From Eretmocerus hayati (Eukaryota > Arthropoda > Insecta > Hymenoptera > Aphelinidae), in NCBI GenBank assembly GCA_029851415.1, contig CM056743.1, positions 558,001 through 622,000 on the forward strand: DNA of 64,000 nt. Direction: 5' to 3'. A program made the translations under genes and the position numbers. This document shows, piece by piece, positions 23,291-35,040 of this stretch. The notes beneath the pieces were generated by a model. The model was not told the DNA's origin. It was given only the letters and a program-made list of their open reading frames with translations, and did not search any database. Position 1 is the first letter of the stretch. The number at the start of each line of letters is the position of its first letter.

Positions 23291-23362
23291 GGGTAGATAC
23301 TCTCAACCATCATCTCTCTTTCTCTCTCCTGTCCCGAATCAATGTAATAATATAACCTTCTC

Positions 23363-23627
23363 AGGGTGATGACAGATAAAGCGCTACGCTACGATTTCGC
23401 GCCACGCCACGACGCGCTATCGCACGCCACGACCCAAAAATTCATTCCAGCGAACCCGACCATTGATGGATTTGATTCATTCTCGTAATCAACGACTGAC
23501 ACTGTAACAAAAAATCCGGTCCATCGATGGTCGGGTTCGCTGAAATGAAGTTTTGGGTCGTGGCGCGCGATAGCGCGTCGTGGCGTGGCGCAAAATCGTG
23601 GCGTAGCGCTTTATCTGTCATCACCCT
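23363..23627. mobile_element. Palindromic MITE (265 bp)
   Basis: The arms are about 108 bp and nearly perfect, starting AGGGTGATGACAG. If the ends are GGGTG, the flanks TCA/TTA could be an imperfect 3-bp PIF/Harbinger-like duplication. Non-coding; apparent ORFs across it are artefacts. Confidence 0.8.
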
Positions 23628-23639
23628 TACAGAATGTAG

Positions 23640-24400
23640 CAGAGCATCCGAGGAGAAAGCAGTAAGTTATACATGTAAGAGAGAGAGAAAGAGAGAGAGT
23701 AAGATCACGCGTTTGTCGCGAATCATCATCGAACCTTTAGAATCGTCGCACCGCGCCCGTCGTGTCCAAGCTAATCAGCTGACTGGCATAGCGCGTTGCG
23801 CCAAATTCAGGCTCTGTTCGCCTGTCCTACCGAGCAGACCATGTTGCCGCGATCGGAGCAATATCCCGCGCTTTCCGCAATTTCCTCGTGCCCGCGCCGC
23901 GTGTGCACCAGCTCCTAATCAGATACTTCGGCGACGTGCTCGAGAGGATGATCATCCGGCAGTCCAGATCGACATTGCGTGCGACCGATACCTGCGTCCT
24001 GGACATCGTCCGATTAGAACAATTATTATCATGCGAGCGGCCGAGAGCCAATATATAATTTGTGAGTACAGCCTTGAATTGCTCTCTCTCTCTCTCTGTT
24101 TAGGGCTTCACCCTTTGCTCCCTTCGTGCTCACGTTTGATTTGCTCGTATGCACCATGTTTATTTATCGAATAAATTCTATCATTATTATTTATCTCAAA
24201 ATCATGCCCTGTCATTTGGCGCACTCCTTATCCAATCTTTCTCCCGCGCAGTAGCAGTTATAATTCATCTAATCAGAAGCAGTAGCAGCAGACATGCAGA
24301 GTTCCCGATCATATCATTATCGATAAATTAACAAGGCTGGGCATTGCACCTTGCCCAGCATGTGCGGCAAATCTCTAGGCGTAAACTAGCAGCCGTCACT
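23640..24400. other. GC-richer unassigned segment
   Basis: It contains two GA/CT runs and a long open frame (23527-24174) that begins inside the MITE and shows no domain. It may be unrelated sequence between satellite copies. Nothing firm. Confidence 0.3.
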
Positions 24401-24404
24401 AGAT

Positions 24405-24897
24405 ATGATTGAAAACGCTGGATTCCAGATGAGAATACGGTATGCTGCCAACTCGGGAATGATTCTATAACATTCTCTGATAGGTAAGCTACATTCTGAG
24501 CTGAATCTTGATCCTGAGAATCGGTGCCAAGAAATCTAAGATATATCCCATGCGAAATTGAACACGAGTTCAGTCCAAATATGATTGAGGATGTTCATTT
24601 CTAGATGGTAATACGATACGCTGCCAACTTGCAAACTATTTGATGAACTGCTCTGATGAGTGAGCTACATTTTGAGCTCAATTTTGATTCTGAAATTCGG
24701 TGCCAAGAAATCCAAGATGCATTCCATGCGAAATTCAACACGACTCCAGTCCAAATATGATTGAAAATGCTGGATGCCAGATGAGAATCCGATATGCTAT
24801 CAATTTGAAAACTATTCCATAACTCTGATAGGTGAGCTACATTCTGAGCTGGATTTTGATTCTGGAAACCGGTGCAAGGAATCTAAGATTTATTTCA
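24405..24897 (+). repeat. 176-bp satellite, monomers 2-4
   Basis: Three head-to-tail monomers. The block CTGCCAACT recurs at 24445 and 24621, with CTATCAATT at 24797, exactly 176 bp apart. Monomer 4 is cut by a foldback element. Confidence 0.9.
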
Positions 24898-25570
24898 AGG
24901 GAAGGGCTGACACATTTTCGAAATTTCTACATTATTAGTGTTTCTAGGGTTCATCTTATGTGCATAGTTTATGAAAGTACACATGAATATATCTCATATT
25001 GGTGCCAAATTAGCCATTCAGATAGCTCAGATGCTCAAAATACCAAACTTAAGCTCAAAAAATCACTAATAACCAAAATCAAGGTTGGCGTATACTCAAT
25101 CGATGAACATATCTGTGCTCGGAGGTATGTATTCGTAGGATCGGAAGGCATTTCTTTAGATTGAGATAATGATGGAATTCATTATTTTATGAGTTTTGGC
25201 ATGATATTCATGAATGAACTGACCGATTCATTGATAATTTGACGATAAATTGATGGGAATTATTCAAGAAATCACCTTCGAAGGAGAATTCCACCATTAT
25301 CTCAATACAAAAAGTTGCCTTTCGACCCTTCGCATACATACTTCCAAGCACAGATATGTTCATCGATAGAGTATGCGCCAACCTCAATTTTGGTAATTAG
25401 TGTTTTTTCGAGGTTATGTTTGGACTTTTGAGCATTTGAGCTATCAGGATGGCTAATTCAGCACCAAAATGGGATATATTCATGGGTACCTCCATTAAAC
25501 ATGTAATATGAACCCTAGAATCACTAATAATATAATGTGGGAATTCCGAAAATGTGTGAACCCCTCCCCT
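24898..25570. mobile_element. Foldback element inside satellite monomer 4
   Basis: The 673-bp element has arms of about 300 bp starting AGGGGAGGGG/AGGGAAGGGC, then ACACATTTTCG. Satellite sequence resumes directly after it (GAAATTGACACAAGTT). Arms are diverged, so the insertion is not recent. Confidence 0.75.
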
Positions 25571-25905
25571 GAGTGGAAATTGACACAAGTTCGGTCCAAA
25601 TATGATTGAGGATGTTCATTTCTAGATGGTGATACGATATGCTGCCAACTCGCAATGTATGCCATGATATTCCGGGATGAGTGAGTTACATTTTGAGCTA
25701 AATCTCGATTCTAAAAATCGGTGTCAAGAAATCTAAGATGCATTCCATGCGGAATTCGACACGAGTACAGTCCAAATATGATCGGAAATGCTGGATTCTA
25801 GGTGGGATTTTGATATGCTACCAACTCGCAAACTATTCAATGACATTCTGGGATGAGTGAGATACATTTTGAGCTGGATCTTGATTCTGGAAATCGGTGT
25901 ACTAA
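25571..25905 (+). repeat. 176-bp satellite, end of monomer 4 plus monomers 5-6
   Basis: The array resumes after the foldback element; blocks at 25642 and 25817 are 175 bp apart. It ends abruptly at about 25905. Confidence 0.85.
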
Positions 25906-26322
25906 AGTCGGAACACTCCACTTTTCCCGAAAAACTGTTTGTTGGATCGTAAACATACTTCCGAAGGAGTCAGCTTGTAAACGTATTAACAGCTGATGGA
26001 AGCCCTCGCGCCAATGCAAAACATTGTTGATGCTTGTCCCAAATGAAGGTATTGAGGCCTCAGGATTATCTGCCTATCCAACTGTGCATGATAACCAGTC
26101 TTTCATGGGTTGTTTCAAAGTTAGCCGTCCTCGCCTGTTCCAAAATTACCCCGGTTGACGGTATCTTAAAGTATATCAGCAAATCCTGATCTCTTTCCCA
26201 CAATCAACGGCCATCCGAGGACGCAGTCGTGTACAGAGTAATTGAAGTATGTTCTCGAAGGACCTCAATTTCTGGGAGATAAACATGTAGTAATAGAGGC
26301 AGCAATAAAAAATAATCCTTAC
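25906..26322 (-). other. Intron-like or intergenic sequence next to USP-like exon
   Basis: On the minus strand this follows the splice donor of the exon at 26323-26502. An acceptor-like CTCCCAG near 26264 precedes a short open frame, but it could not be matched to a peptidase motif. Confidence 0.3.
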
Positions 26323-26502
26323 CACTTTGTCCGCACTCAAATTCCTTGTGAGGATTGGACAGGAGCCAGTTGACTAATGGTGGAATATGAAAAACAACTT
26401 GCAGCATGCTGTTGAAATAACTTGGGGTTCGCTGTATATATATTAAGCCAGCACATATCGGAAGTCGGTTGTTCCAATCAAGAATCTTCTGAGCTGCATC
26501 TC
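26323..26502 (-). pseudogene. Ubiquitin-specific protease-like exon
   Basis: This 180-bp exon on the minus strand is bounded by an acceptor (pyrimidine tract, TTTTTCAG) and a donor (AGTG/GTAAGG). It encodes 60 residues including GLIYIQ, YFNSMLQVVFHIPPLVNWLL and a HKEFECG end. That matches the start of the USP catalytic domain, where family members read GLxNLGNTCYxNSxLQ and remove ubiquitin through the cysteine. Here the Gly-Asn-Thr-Cys box is altered and a serine stands where the catalytic cysteine should be, so it is probably an inactive paralogue or a pseudogene. No further certain exons were found in the window. Confidence 0.7.
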
Positions 26503-26679
26503 CTGAAAAAGTCACAAACTATCAGTGCAAGTTCTTCGTCTGCAAACAAGGGTTGCGAACTACGATCGATCTATGGATGTGTATTTAAGATATTGGTGAG
26601 GATTCGATTCCATCTCAAACGCTAGTTTTGTGAAATGTAATAAGATCCCGAAGACAATAAGAATCTCACCCAGATTTCA

Positions 26680-26823
26680 ACAAACTTCCTCATAATTGCG
26701 TATCAATCCATCGATGAAACCAACAAAACGAATTCCTTCATCGGTAAGTGCGTAACAAAGTTGGTGAGGATAATATACCGCCAAATTGGAAGATTTTGGC
26801 ACGATTCCGGTACTTGCTGTTTT
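26680..26823 (-). other. Possible upstream coding exon (protein-like frame)
   Basis: A 48-codon open minus-strand frame has natural-looking composition (includes YALTDEGIRFVGFIDGL). It ends at TGA just before GTGAGA, and a GTTTGT donor is possible slightly earlier. Its phase does not match the USP-like exon simply, and I do not recognise the family. It could belong to the same broken gene or be chance. Confidence 0.25.
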
Positions 26824-26995
26824 TTGTTCCGAATCTCAACATGCATCGACGAAATTCGCCTCAATTAGTGGTCACTCGAAAGCTTTCATTCACATTTCTA
26901 GCTTTCGATTGACGAGCTCGCAAGTTCAATCTTGAGAAATAGAAAATGCTGAAAACATCGACGGTCGCATCTAGGGCCTATATTGAATACATTCG

Positions 26996-27083
26996 AAATG
27001 TAATTCGATCTAGGAGGACTAGGTTCACCAAGCACATGATGTTACAGCATGATAAATTGAGTCCTCCTGGATCGAATCACATT
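26996..27083. repeat. Short inverted repeat (about 23-bp arms)
   Basis: ATGTAATTCGATCTAGGAGG is inverted as CCTCCTGGATCGAATCACAT, with a spacer of about 40 bp. It may be a mini-MITE. Confidence 0.6.
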
Positions 27084-27100
27084 CAAAAAGTAATCATCAC

Positions 27101-27483
27101 TTGGAGAGGACGATGCAATATATGACAATCTTAGGGCTTATATTATTTCGTGCATGTATCAGCTATCCCACGACTCTTATCAGAAACTCCAAGTTCCTCT
27201 TATATGCTGACGATCTTAACTTTTATTCCACTGTCAGTTCTGACAATGATGCATCTAAGTTCCAATCTGACCTAGAATCCCTGGCTCTTAGGTGTGAAAT
27301 TAATGGTCTCAAATCAAATGTCAAAAATGAATTATGATTTCGGTTCATGAGACTGAACGTTGTTATTAATCTAATGGTACTCCTATAGTAAGCAGTTGAA
27401 CAGAGTTACAATCTCTGAAGATCTAAGAATATAACTTGATATAAAGCTTGACTTCCATCTTCACATTGACAAAGTTATAACGA
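27101..27483 (+). pseudogene. LINE reverse transcriptase fragment
   Basis: The frame shows LGLILF, then LLYADDLNFY (RT catalytic box), then a DLESLALRCEINGLKSNV helix, as in Jockey/CR1-type LINEs. After frame changes a D-F-H-L-H-I-D-K-V motif of the thumb remains. Both ends are truncated. Confidence 0.75.
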
Positions 27484-27566
27484 GGTATATCGCCACACGC
27501 GACACGAAGCATAGATGCAGATAGCCTAAACGTTAGGCTAGGATATGAACAGATGATGCGTAGCGA
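27484..27566 (+). repeat. 83-bp dispersed repeat, copy 1
   Basis: It begins GAGGTATATCGCCACACGCG and contains an 8-bp hairpin TAGCCTAA-ACG-TTAGGCTA. About 95% identical to 48415-48498. Both copies abut LINE coding fragments. Confidence 0.85.
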
Positions 27567-27693
27567 GAGAGAGAGAAAAGAGAGAAAAGGGACAGCTGTC
27601 GTCGCGATGACGTGCTGCTTGCCGCGTGACGCGAGAGCGAATGGCTGATCCATCCGTCGGATCAAGATATCGACGCGCCGCATGTAATGTGTA

Positions 27694-27736
<43 letters not shown>

Positions 27737-28124
27737 CAACCTTGTCCCCGGTCGACGGCCGTACGCGGGTGTATGCAGGAGTGACACCAGGAGTGCTGCC
27801 GGATAGCCGCCCGAACCGAGCCCAGGATCGCGAGTCAGCGGATCGCTCATCCTCGGGATATGTCGGCCAGGGTACGAGGCATCGGCCCGAGTAGTATGCT
27901 GTAGAAGTATAGGATACCGAAGGGTCTCTCTCTCTCCCGCGCGTTCTCTCTCTCACGCAAAATTGAAGAAAGTTCATAGCGAGTGTAATACTTCACGCGA
28001 GATTTATATCTATTTTGTACTGATGATACTTATTTTATTGAGTTTAAATGAATGTTCGAAGTCAACCAAAGTGGACCACAGTTAAATATAAAATCTAGAG
28101 TTTCAACCAATTCCATTGGCTTAA

Positions 28125-28126
<2 letters not shown>
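27567..28126. other. Unassigned, with (TG)n at 27696-27735
   Basis: Contains a TG microsatellite and GA-rich runs. Long open frames through it are produced by the repeat and are not genes. Confidence 0.5.

Positions 28127-28178
<52 letters not shown>
28127..28178. repeat. (TA)n microsatellite
   Basis: Pure TA run bordering the TTATGACGACC-rich element. Confidence 0.95.
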
Positions 28179-28180
<2 letters not shown>

Positions 28181-28189
28181 TAGTTATAG

Positions 28190-28720
28190 ACATTTATGAC
28201 GACCAATTTTACAAATATACCCACTTATGACGACATTTTCGGTTATGACGACCGGTCGTCATAACATTTACAAATATACCTACTTATGACGACCAAAATT
28301 TTCTTTACGTATACACGACTTATGACGACCGGAAACGGCTGTCTCAGAAAACTTCTGTTATCTCCTCGGCGGTCATCTCCCACGAGGGATGGTTAGTGTT
28401 TTGAACGCAAAACGGAGTCTCAGCACACGTCTGTCATCTCCTCGGCGGTCATCTCCCACGAGGGATGGTTTAGTGTTTGAACGCAAAACGGAGTCTGAGC
28501 ACACGTCTGTCATCTCCTCGGCGGTCATCTCCCACGAGGGATGGTTTAGTGTTTGAACGCGAAACCACTGTCTAAGCAGAACAACTGTTATCTCCTCGGC
28601 GGTTATCTCCCACGAGGGATGGTTTAGTTTTTGAACGTAAAATCACTGTTTTAACCCCCGGTCGTCATAACATATTGATAAGTGTAACAACGGTATCTAT
28701 ACTGTCGGTCGTCATAAGTA
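28190..28720. repeat. TTATGACGACC-rich element with four 77-bp tandem units
   Basis: The 11-mer TTATGACGACC or its inverse GGTCGTCATAA occurs repeatedly on both sides, including a perfect head-to-head palindrome at about 28237-28258. The middle (about 28336-28650) is four tandem units of about 77 bp, each with CTCCTCGGCGGTCATCTCCC and CACGAGGGATGGTTTAGT. It looks like a MITE with an expanded core. Related units recur at 50836 and 51119. Confidence 0.7.
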
Positions 28721-29726
28721 CTGTATAGATGAGTTTATATATATATATACACACGTACATATATATCGATGATTGATCTCGCCAAATGCCTTATCCCTTT
28801 TAGGGGTAAGATGGAAGTGATATGGGTATAACGATAAGTATCACCTCAAGAGGCTCAACACCCTATCGCATTGGCGCCCAACGTTTACTTAATTATTGTA
28901 CTTTGAAATTTCATGTAACGCATTTCGCGCGCAAATTTTGGAGCAATAGCTCAATTTCATTCGAAAAAAGCGTTACAGGGAATGAAAAAGAGTGCAGTAA
29001 TCAAAAATCTACCCCAAAATCGAGCCTAAGAATTTTATGAGTAAAGTAGTCAATTTTCAGTTAGAATCGTTAGAATCTTTGAATATATGTGACAATTTGA
29101 GAGACACGAAATCGATAGAAAGCGCGCCAAGGCCAAGCTTAGCCGGAGAAAGTTAGAGTCAAGTACCTCACGCGTGAATATGAGATCGCATGATGCGTAT
29201 ATAGATATAGCAAGCTCCGTAAGCGTGAACACGAGTCGATGGCAGTTTTTTTTCTCCCTCTCTGTATTAGTGAGAATATGATTTTTGAAGTTCAACAGCC
29301 GAATAGGGGCGTAGCAAGTTTAACAGACATATATGAGTGAATGAAGATAGAGATTTAGCATTTCAATTTTGCCTCGACCATTTTTCACGCTTACGTCTGA
29401 CCAATTTTTGATGATATTGTGAGGTACCAACAGGATCTGGATCTCGAGAGAGAGCCGGATGCTTGGTAATGAATTGAATATAGGGATACCCCAATAGAGG
29501 TGTACGACTTTTCGTGGATTGACCTTATTTTTTATGGATATTAGGGATTCGTAATGCGGATTATCCTAGCCCTTGCTCACCCATATCCGGGGACTGAGGC
29601 CCTTCAACGAGGCGGCAAAAGCTAAAGATTTCCTCAACTTTCAAAGGTAAACTATATAGGTACTTAGGAACAGATTCATTCGACCTCAGAAAGCTGATTC
29701 TTTTTATATTTTGAACTATTTTTTGC
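28721..29726. other. Unassigned sequence
   Basis: (TA)n at about 28736-28750 and a small hairpin CTTATCCCTTTTAGGGGTAAG near 28791. No gene recognised. Confidence 0.4.
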
Positions 29727-29850
29727 AAGTGAGCACCGAGGGGACCGAGGCCCTCATGCACATCGACTTACAAAAAATATATAATTCTTTCATAAGTGAA
29801 CGCCGAGGGGACTGAGGCCCTCATGCATATCGACTTACGAAAGATGTGAG
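29727..29850 (+). repeat. Short tandem repeat, about 68-bp unit
   Basis: The unit contains GAGGGGACYGAGGCCCTCAT and ATCGACTTAC. There are two clear copies, with degenerate echoes at about 29585 and 29880. Confidence 0.7.
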
Positions 29851-30960
29851 AATTGGCTCACCCGGGTTTCTAAGAGTGTATAGAGGACTGAGGCTCCTAC
29901 ACAAACATGGATTCCCGGGGTGCGTATTTTTGAATCAGACGAATACTGGAGAAGTGCGGGAACCTAGGCCCGAACTGCCATCACAGCATCGTCTAGGACC
30001 TGCATCAAGGCATATCAAAACTACCAGATATTACAAATGAAATATCCACATTTTATTTTCAATTCTATATACAAGCTTGAGGAAAGCCAGAGCACCAAAA
30101 CCTCGATACAGCTCTTATATTCAAATGATCGCAAGCCTGCCTCAATGGGCTGATGAGCCTGTATTTATACTCGGTGCTCTGGCTGTACAGTATATCTATA
30201 TTGTACGTTAGATGATGATTTAGATGATAGAATGATGAAAAAACGATGATTCTTCTTAGAAATTCATATTTTCCGATGATATTGGTAGATTCTTCTATTA
30301 TCCTTGGATTAGTCGCATCAAAATATATTACAAATGATAAAAAACTCAAAATTGGCTGCTTCAATTATTTAGTAATAAATGAAAGATAATTTTCTGGAAC
30401 ATTCTAGAAACACGTGGTTTCCTATCTTTTTGTAATTACTCGTTAATCACAATATATACTTTGATTTTTTCTTCATAATCGAGCTTCTAGGCGATTCATT
30501 GATCCTTTAAACAACTTATTCTACTCTGAAAGTTATTTCACAACTCATTATTTACATATTTACAACGAGACTGAATTCTCGGAAATAAAGTAATTTTTTC
30601 AACAGATGAATGATGGGAAGTCCTTTTAAAATCGGTCTTATGTATCCAAAAACAGGATTTATTTGTATCTGTCAATCTTAAGAATTTGACAAACAAATGG
30701 AGTTTGCAAAATTAAATATGATGCCAAAATGAGGAGCGAGGACTTCCCGCGCTTTGCGTCAGCTGTTGTTTGTTGCTCCGTCTTTTAATTCAAATTATCG
30801 ATAATCTCTGTTTGTAGTGTGTGGAGCTGTTATATATTGCTATTTCTGCATTGATGGTCTTCATTTTGAGTTAATTAGTATCTCAATATGTTGAGTATTG
30901 TTGCTGTTTGAGTTGAAAGAAAAAGTGGTCTGATCTGTGCCTTTTGCCATCTGTGTATAA
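29851..30960. other. Unassigned sequence upstream of CR1-like LINE
   Basis: AT-rich. The last 200 bases may be the 5' UTR of the LINE. No target duplication was found. Confidence 0.4.
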
Positions 30961-30980
30961 CCTAAGACTCAAGTTTTACA

Positions 30981-32191
30981 ATGAACAACATGAATGATGA
31001 CAACCATAAGAAGATCACCCGCCAATCTACTGTGCAATGGCTGAATTCTCTGTCTGTTGCAAAATTTAACAATCAATACTGTGCACACTGCAAAGATCCA
31101 TGTGTATATGGATATGCATGTAAAAAGTGTATGATCAAGCATGTGCAATAAGATGTGTGTCAAGTAAGATAGGTGTTTTCCAGTGTTGTTTTATGCAATC
31201 AAAGCCACCCGAACAAAATAATAGCCAACTTTTGCCCTCTCCGAAGGCTTCGAATGGTACTAATAAGAACATCAATGTGCAACCCAAGAACAATACTGGC
31301 TCTGGTGTTGGTGGTGATGCCAATAGCTTACCAAATGGTCTGATCAGCTCACTAGAAGATAAATTTCTTAATATGCAAACTTCCTTACTGGGTGAACTTT
31401 TTGGTAAACTTTCTGAGATGAAGTCTGATTTGACTCAAAATATCAGTGATTCCAAAAATGATATGGAGCAAACACTGAAGAACGAGCTTGCTGATGTGAA
31501 GTCCTCCATCATTAGTATTCAAGATAGTGTTTCTAAATTTGAGGACAGAATCAAAAAAGTAGAAGATGCAGTTGACGCTCTTAAGATTGATGGAGCAAGA
31601 CTCGAGGAATGTTCATCTAATATAATCAATGTCAAAGAAGATTTGTTGCAGTTGAAGTCTCAGTTTACAGAAGTGAATGCCCAATTCTCTTCATCTGTCT
31701 CAAACTCTTCTCAGTTATTACATACTGAAGAAATCTTCTCTGAAGTAACTAAAAGGTACAAAAGACAGAATAATATTATTCTGTTCAATGTGCTTGATGG
31801 TGTATCTATTCAAGATAATGTAACAATCAGTGAATATCTCTCCAAAATTGATGTGTCGTTGGAGTCCTCCACCTTTATTTGTAAGAGGCTGGGGAAATTT
31901 GTAGAAGGCAAGACTCGACCAATTATCATCTCCTTTACTACCTTCAATCAAGCTTTGTGTGTACTGAAGAATAAGTTCAAACTTCCTGATCTTGTTAAGG
32001 CAGCTGCTGATTTAACTGAAAGTCAGAGGAAGTACATGGCAGAGTCTCGTCATAAGCTACAAGAACATAACAACCGTTTCCCCAACAACCCTATGACTAT
32101 AAGATTTGTTAACAAAGTTCCTCGATTAGTTGATGCCTCAAAAGTTGACCCAAAAAACTCTCAAGGAAATCAAGGTCCAGAAAAATCATAA
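30981..32191 (+). pseudogene. LINE ORF1 protein (zinc finger, coiled coil, RNA-binding-like)
   Basis: ATG at 30981 opens a frame with a Cys-rich N-terminus (CAHC...CKKC, PHD-like) that stops after 53 codons. The main frame continues from about 31127 to TAA at 32189, so one frameshift near 31130 separates them. The main part has a long coiled coil (about residues 60-190 of the 354-codon frame) and a C-terminal folded region with RYKRQNNIILFNV and T-R-P-I-I-I-S-F, resembling the RRM/CTD of LINE ORF1 proteins that bind element RNA. It overlaps the start of ORF2. Confidence 0.8.
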
Positions 32192-32193
32192 TA

Positions 32194-35040
32194 TATTACC
32201 AGAATGCTGGGGGCATAAATAGCAAATTATCATCTCTTAGACATTCCTGGCACAGTCTCTCACCTCAACCAGACATATTCATTCTCACTGAAACATGGCT
32301 GTCTAATATCACCGATGACGAGCTTGGACTGGATGGTTTTTGTGTGTACCGCATGGATAGAAATTCAAACACTAGTTCATCGAAGATAGGTGGAGGTGTT
32401 CTAATAGCAGTCAAGAATGATTTATCATCTCAACGTATTTGGCCAGTCTCAATCAATGTAGAGCATGTCTTTGTTCAATTATCTGTATCTAAAGTTCAGT
32501 GCATAGTTGGGTGTACTTACATTCCTCCTGGATCAACTAGTGACAAATATAAGGACCACATTAAGTCAGTTACTAATGTAGTCAGAGAACACCCCTCCAC
32601 TAAGTTACTACTTTTTGGTGACTATAATCTAAGAAATGTGAGATGGATGGATGGTGACAATATCAGTGCCCAATTTTCTGACTACATTGCTCCTGGATTA
32701 AGGGACGCCGCTAACTACATATCTTCTGAACTCTCGATGCTGGACCTATGTGAATGTTTCCCTAGTCACCACTCTAAGGCCTATAGTTTAGATTTGCTCT
32801 TCTCCACCAAAGGGCTAGTACAACATATTGCTGATTTTGAACACCTTCTTGAAACTGATCAACACCACGTACCTGCTGTGTTTTCCTGTGATCTTGATAA
32901 TTTTTCTAGTGACTCTAAGAATACTTGTGAAGTTTTGAATAGAAAATTTTTCAAAGCAGACTACGCTGCTATTAGTGAGTCTCTGTGTGACATTGATTGG
33001 GGTAATTACTTTGACAACAATAATATTGAAAATTCTATTGATTCTTTTTATAGCCTTTTGAATGACTGCATTGATAAACATGTCCCTCTTGGGAAGAAAC
33101 CTGCTTCAAAGGAATATCTTGTTTGGTTCAACAAAGCTCTTATTGATCTTATAGGTGATAAGGTGTCCGCCCACACTAATTGGATTCAGAGTAATAATCC
33201 CAATGATTACATAGTATTTGAGAAACTTAGGGCTCAGTGCATTCATTTATCTAGATCTCTCCACAAGGAATACCTTCAGAATGTGCAGGATAATATATTG
33301 AAGAATATCAAAGCTTTCTGGTCACATGTTAATAGATGTAGAATTAATAACAGTATTCCCGACAAAGTTAGATTCCAAAGAAAGACCTCTTCAAATGATT
33401 CTGAAACTTCTAATTTATTTGCAACTTACTTCAGTAGTTTTTACTCTGGGTCTAACCCAATAATCAAATTACTCTCTCAAGACTATATACATATACATAA
33501 TGATATTGATTTACTTATCACAGAAAATGAGATTTTGAATGTTATGAATTCCATCAAAGAATCTAACTCTGCGGGCCCAGATGGTATTCCCTCAGTATTT
33601 GTGAAGAATTTGTGTGGTGTACTAATCAAGCCTTTGTGTTTACTATTCAACACATCAATCCGATAGAGAATTTTCCCAAGTAAATGGAAGCTATCATATG
33701 TTACTCCTATTTTCAAATCTGGTGACCGTTTTGATGTTACAAACTATAGACCGATTTCTATTTCTAGTGTCTTTTCTAAAATTTTTGATGCCATAATGTT
33801 TCATAAAGTATATGACTATTTCCTACAATTTCTCGCTCAAGAACAACATGGGTTTGTGCGAGGGAGATCAGTGGTTTCCAATCTTGCTATATACACTGAT
33901 TTCATAACAAGTTGTCTTGAAAATTTTGATCAAGTTGATGCTGTATATACTGATTTCTCCAAAGCTTTTGACTCAGTTGACCATGGTATCCTTATTAATA
34001 AGCTATGTAACTATAAATTTTGTCCTGAGCTCATTGATTGGATTGCCTCATATCTTACTGATCGCAAACAATCTGTGAGACTGAATAATTCAGTCTCTGA
34101 TCTCTATGAATCTACATCTGGTGTTCCCCAAGGTTCTCATCTAGGTCTTATATTATTTATCATTTTTATAAACGATCTTACAAGTATTATGAAATATTGT
34201 TCTGTCCTAGTCTATGCTGATGACGTCAAAATCTATATCCGTGTACAAAGTGTTCTTGATTGTTCCAAACTACAAAAAGATCTGGATGTTTTGGTTGAAT
34301 GGTCTCGCATTAACAAACTCAAATTAAATGTCAAAAAGTGCCATGTCATGAGCTTTGTTCGTAATCATAATCCCATTTCTTTCAATTACGATACGTGTTC
34401 TGAACAGCTTGTTAGGGTTTACAAAGTGAAAGACCTTGGGGTAATCTTTAACTCTAAGTTGTCTTTCAGGGATCATGTTGAGGATATCATAAATGCTGGT
34501 AGTAGAACCTTGGATTTCATCAAGAGAATGACCACTGACTTTAATAATATCAATTGTATAAAATATCTTTTCTCGTCACTTGTCAAACCCAAACTCGGTT
34601 TTGCATCTAGTATTTGGCGTCCTCACGTTGATTATTTGAAGTATGACTTGGAGAAAATGAATCACAGATTTTTAAGGTATCTTGCTTTCAAATGTAGGAT
34701 TAACTTTGATCGCTTTGATCACAATTATGATCACCTGTATGAACACTTTAATATCCATACAATTCAAAGTCTTCACGACTATAATGATTTACTCTTTTTC
34801 AGATCTTTTATCGAATTGATCCCAAGTATCGACTATGTTCACTCTAAGTTAGGAAGAATTCAATCTCATTACAGCACTAGGCAAACTTCATTTTTCAGAA
34901 ATCTTCCTTACAAGTCCAAAACTGGATCAAACTCTGTCCTTTGTAGGTGTCTAAAAGCGTGGAATTCTCTACCTGACGATGTATGTGAAATGAGTGATAT
35001 TACATTCGAGTCTAAGATCAAAATTCTGTGTAACTCCTAG
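32194..35040 (+). pseudogene. CR1/Jockey-type LINE ORF2: endonuclease and reverse transcriptase
   Basis: One frame of about 950 codons is interrupted only by TAG at 33664-33666. The N-terminal AP endonuclease has YYQNAGGINSK, LTETWL, GGGVLIAV, GCTYIPPG and LLFGDYN. RT follows with SNSAGPDGIPS, NYRPISISSVFSK, EQHGFVRGRS, TDFSKAFDSVDH, SGVPQGS and LVYADDVKIY (catalytic), then the thumb and a C-terminal tail. Such proteins nick target DNA and copy the element RNA. The copy is close to intact, so the insertion is relatively young compared with the gypsy elements beside it. Confidence 0.92.

Noticed and set aside
23527..24174. 215-residue ORF
   Set aside because: Begins inside a palindromic MITE and shows no recognisable domain or splice structure.
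24645..24720. Hammerhead-ribozyme-like CTGATGAG in a satellite monomer
   Set aside because: The CTGATGA core is not kept in the other monomers (GTGATGA, GGGATGA, CTGATAG) and no GAAA follows the stem at the right place.
26590..26612. tRNA B-box-like GGATTCGATTCC
   Set aside because: It does not match the B-box consensus exactly, and no cloverleaf or A box was found nearby.
27423..27977. 184-residue minus-strand ORF
   Set aside because: Runs through a TG microsatellite and has no domain.
28336..28650. Regular tandem units suggesting a CRISPR-like array
   Set aside because: The whole 77-bp unit repeats with no unique spacers, and the context is eukaryotic transposon DNA.
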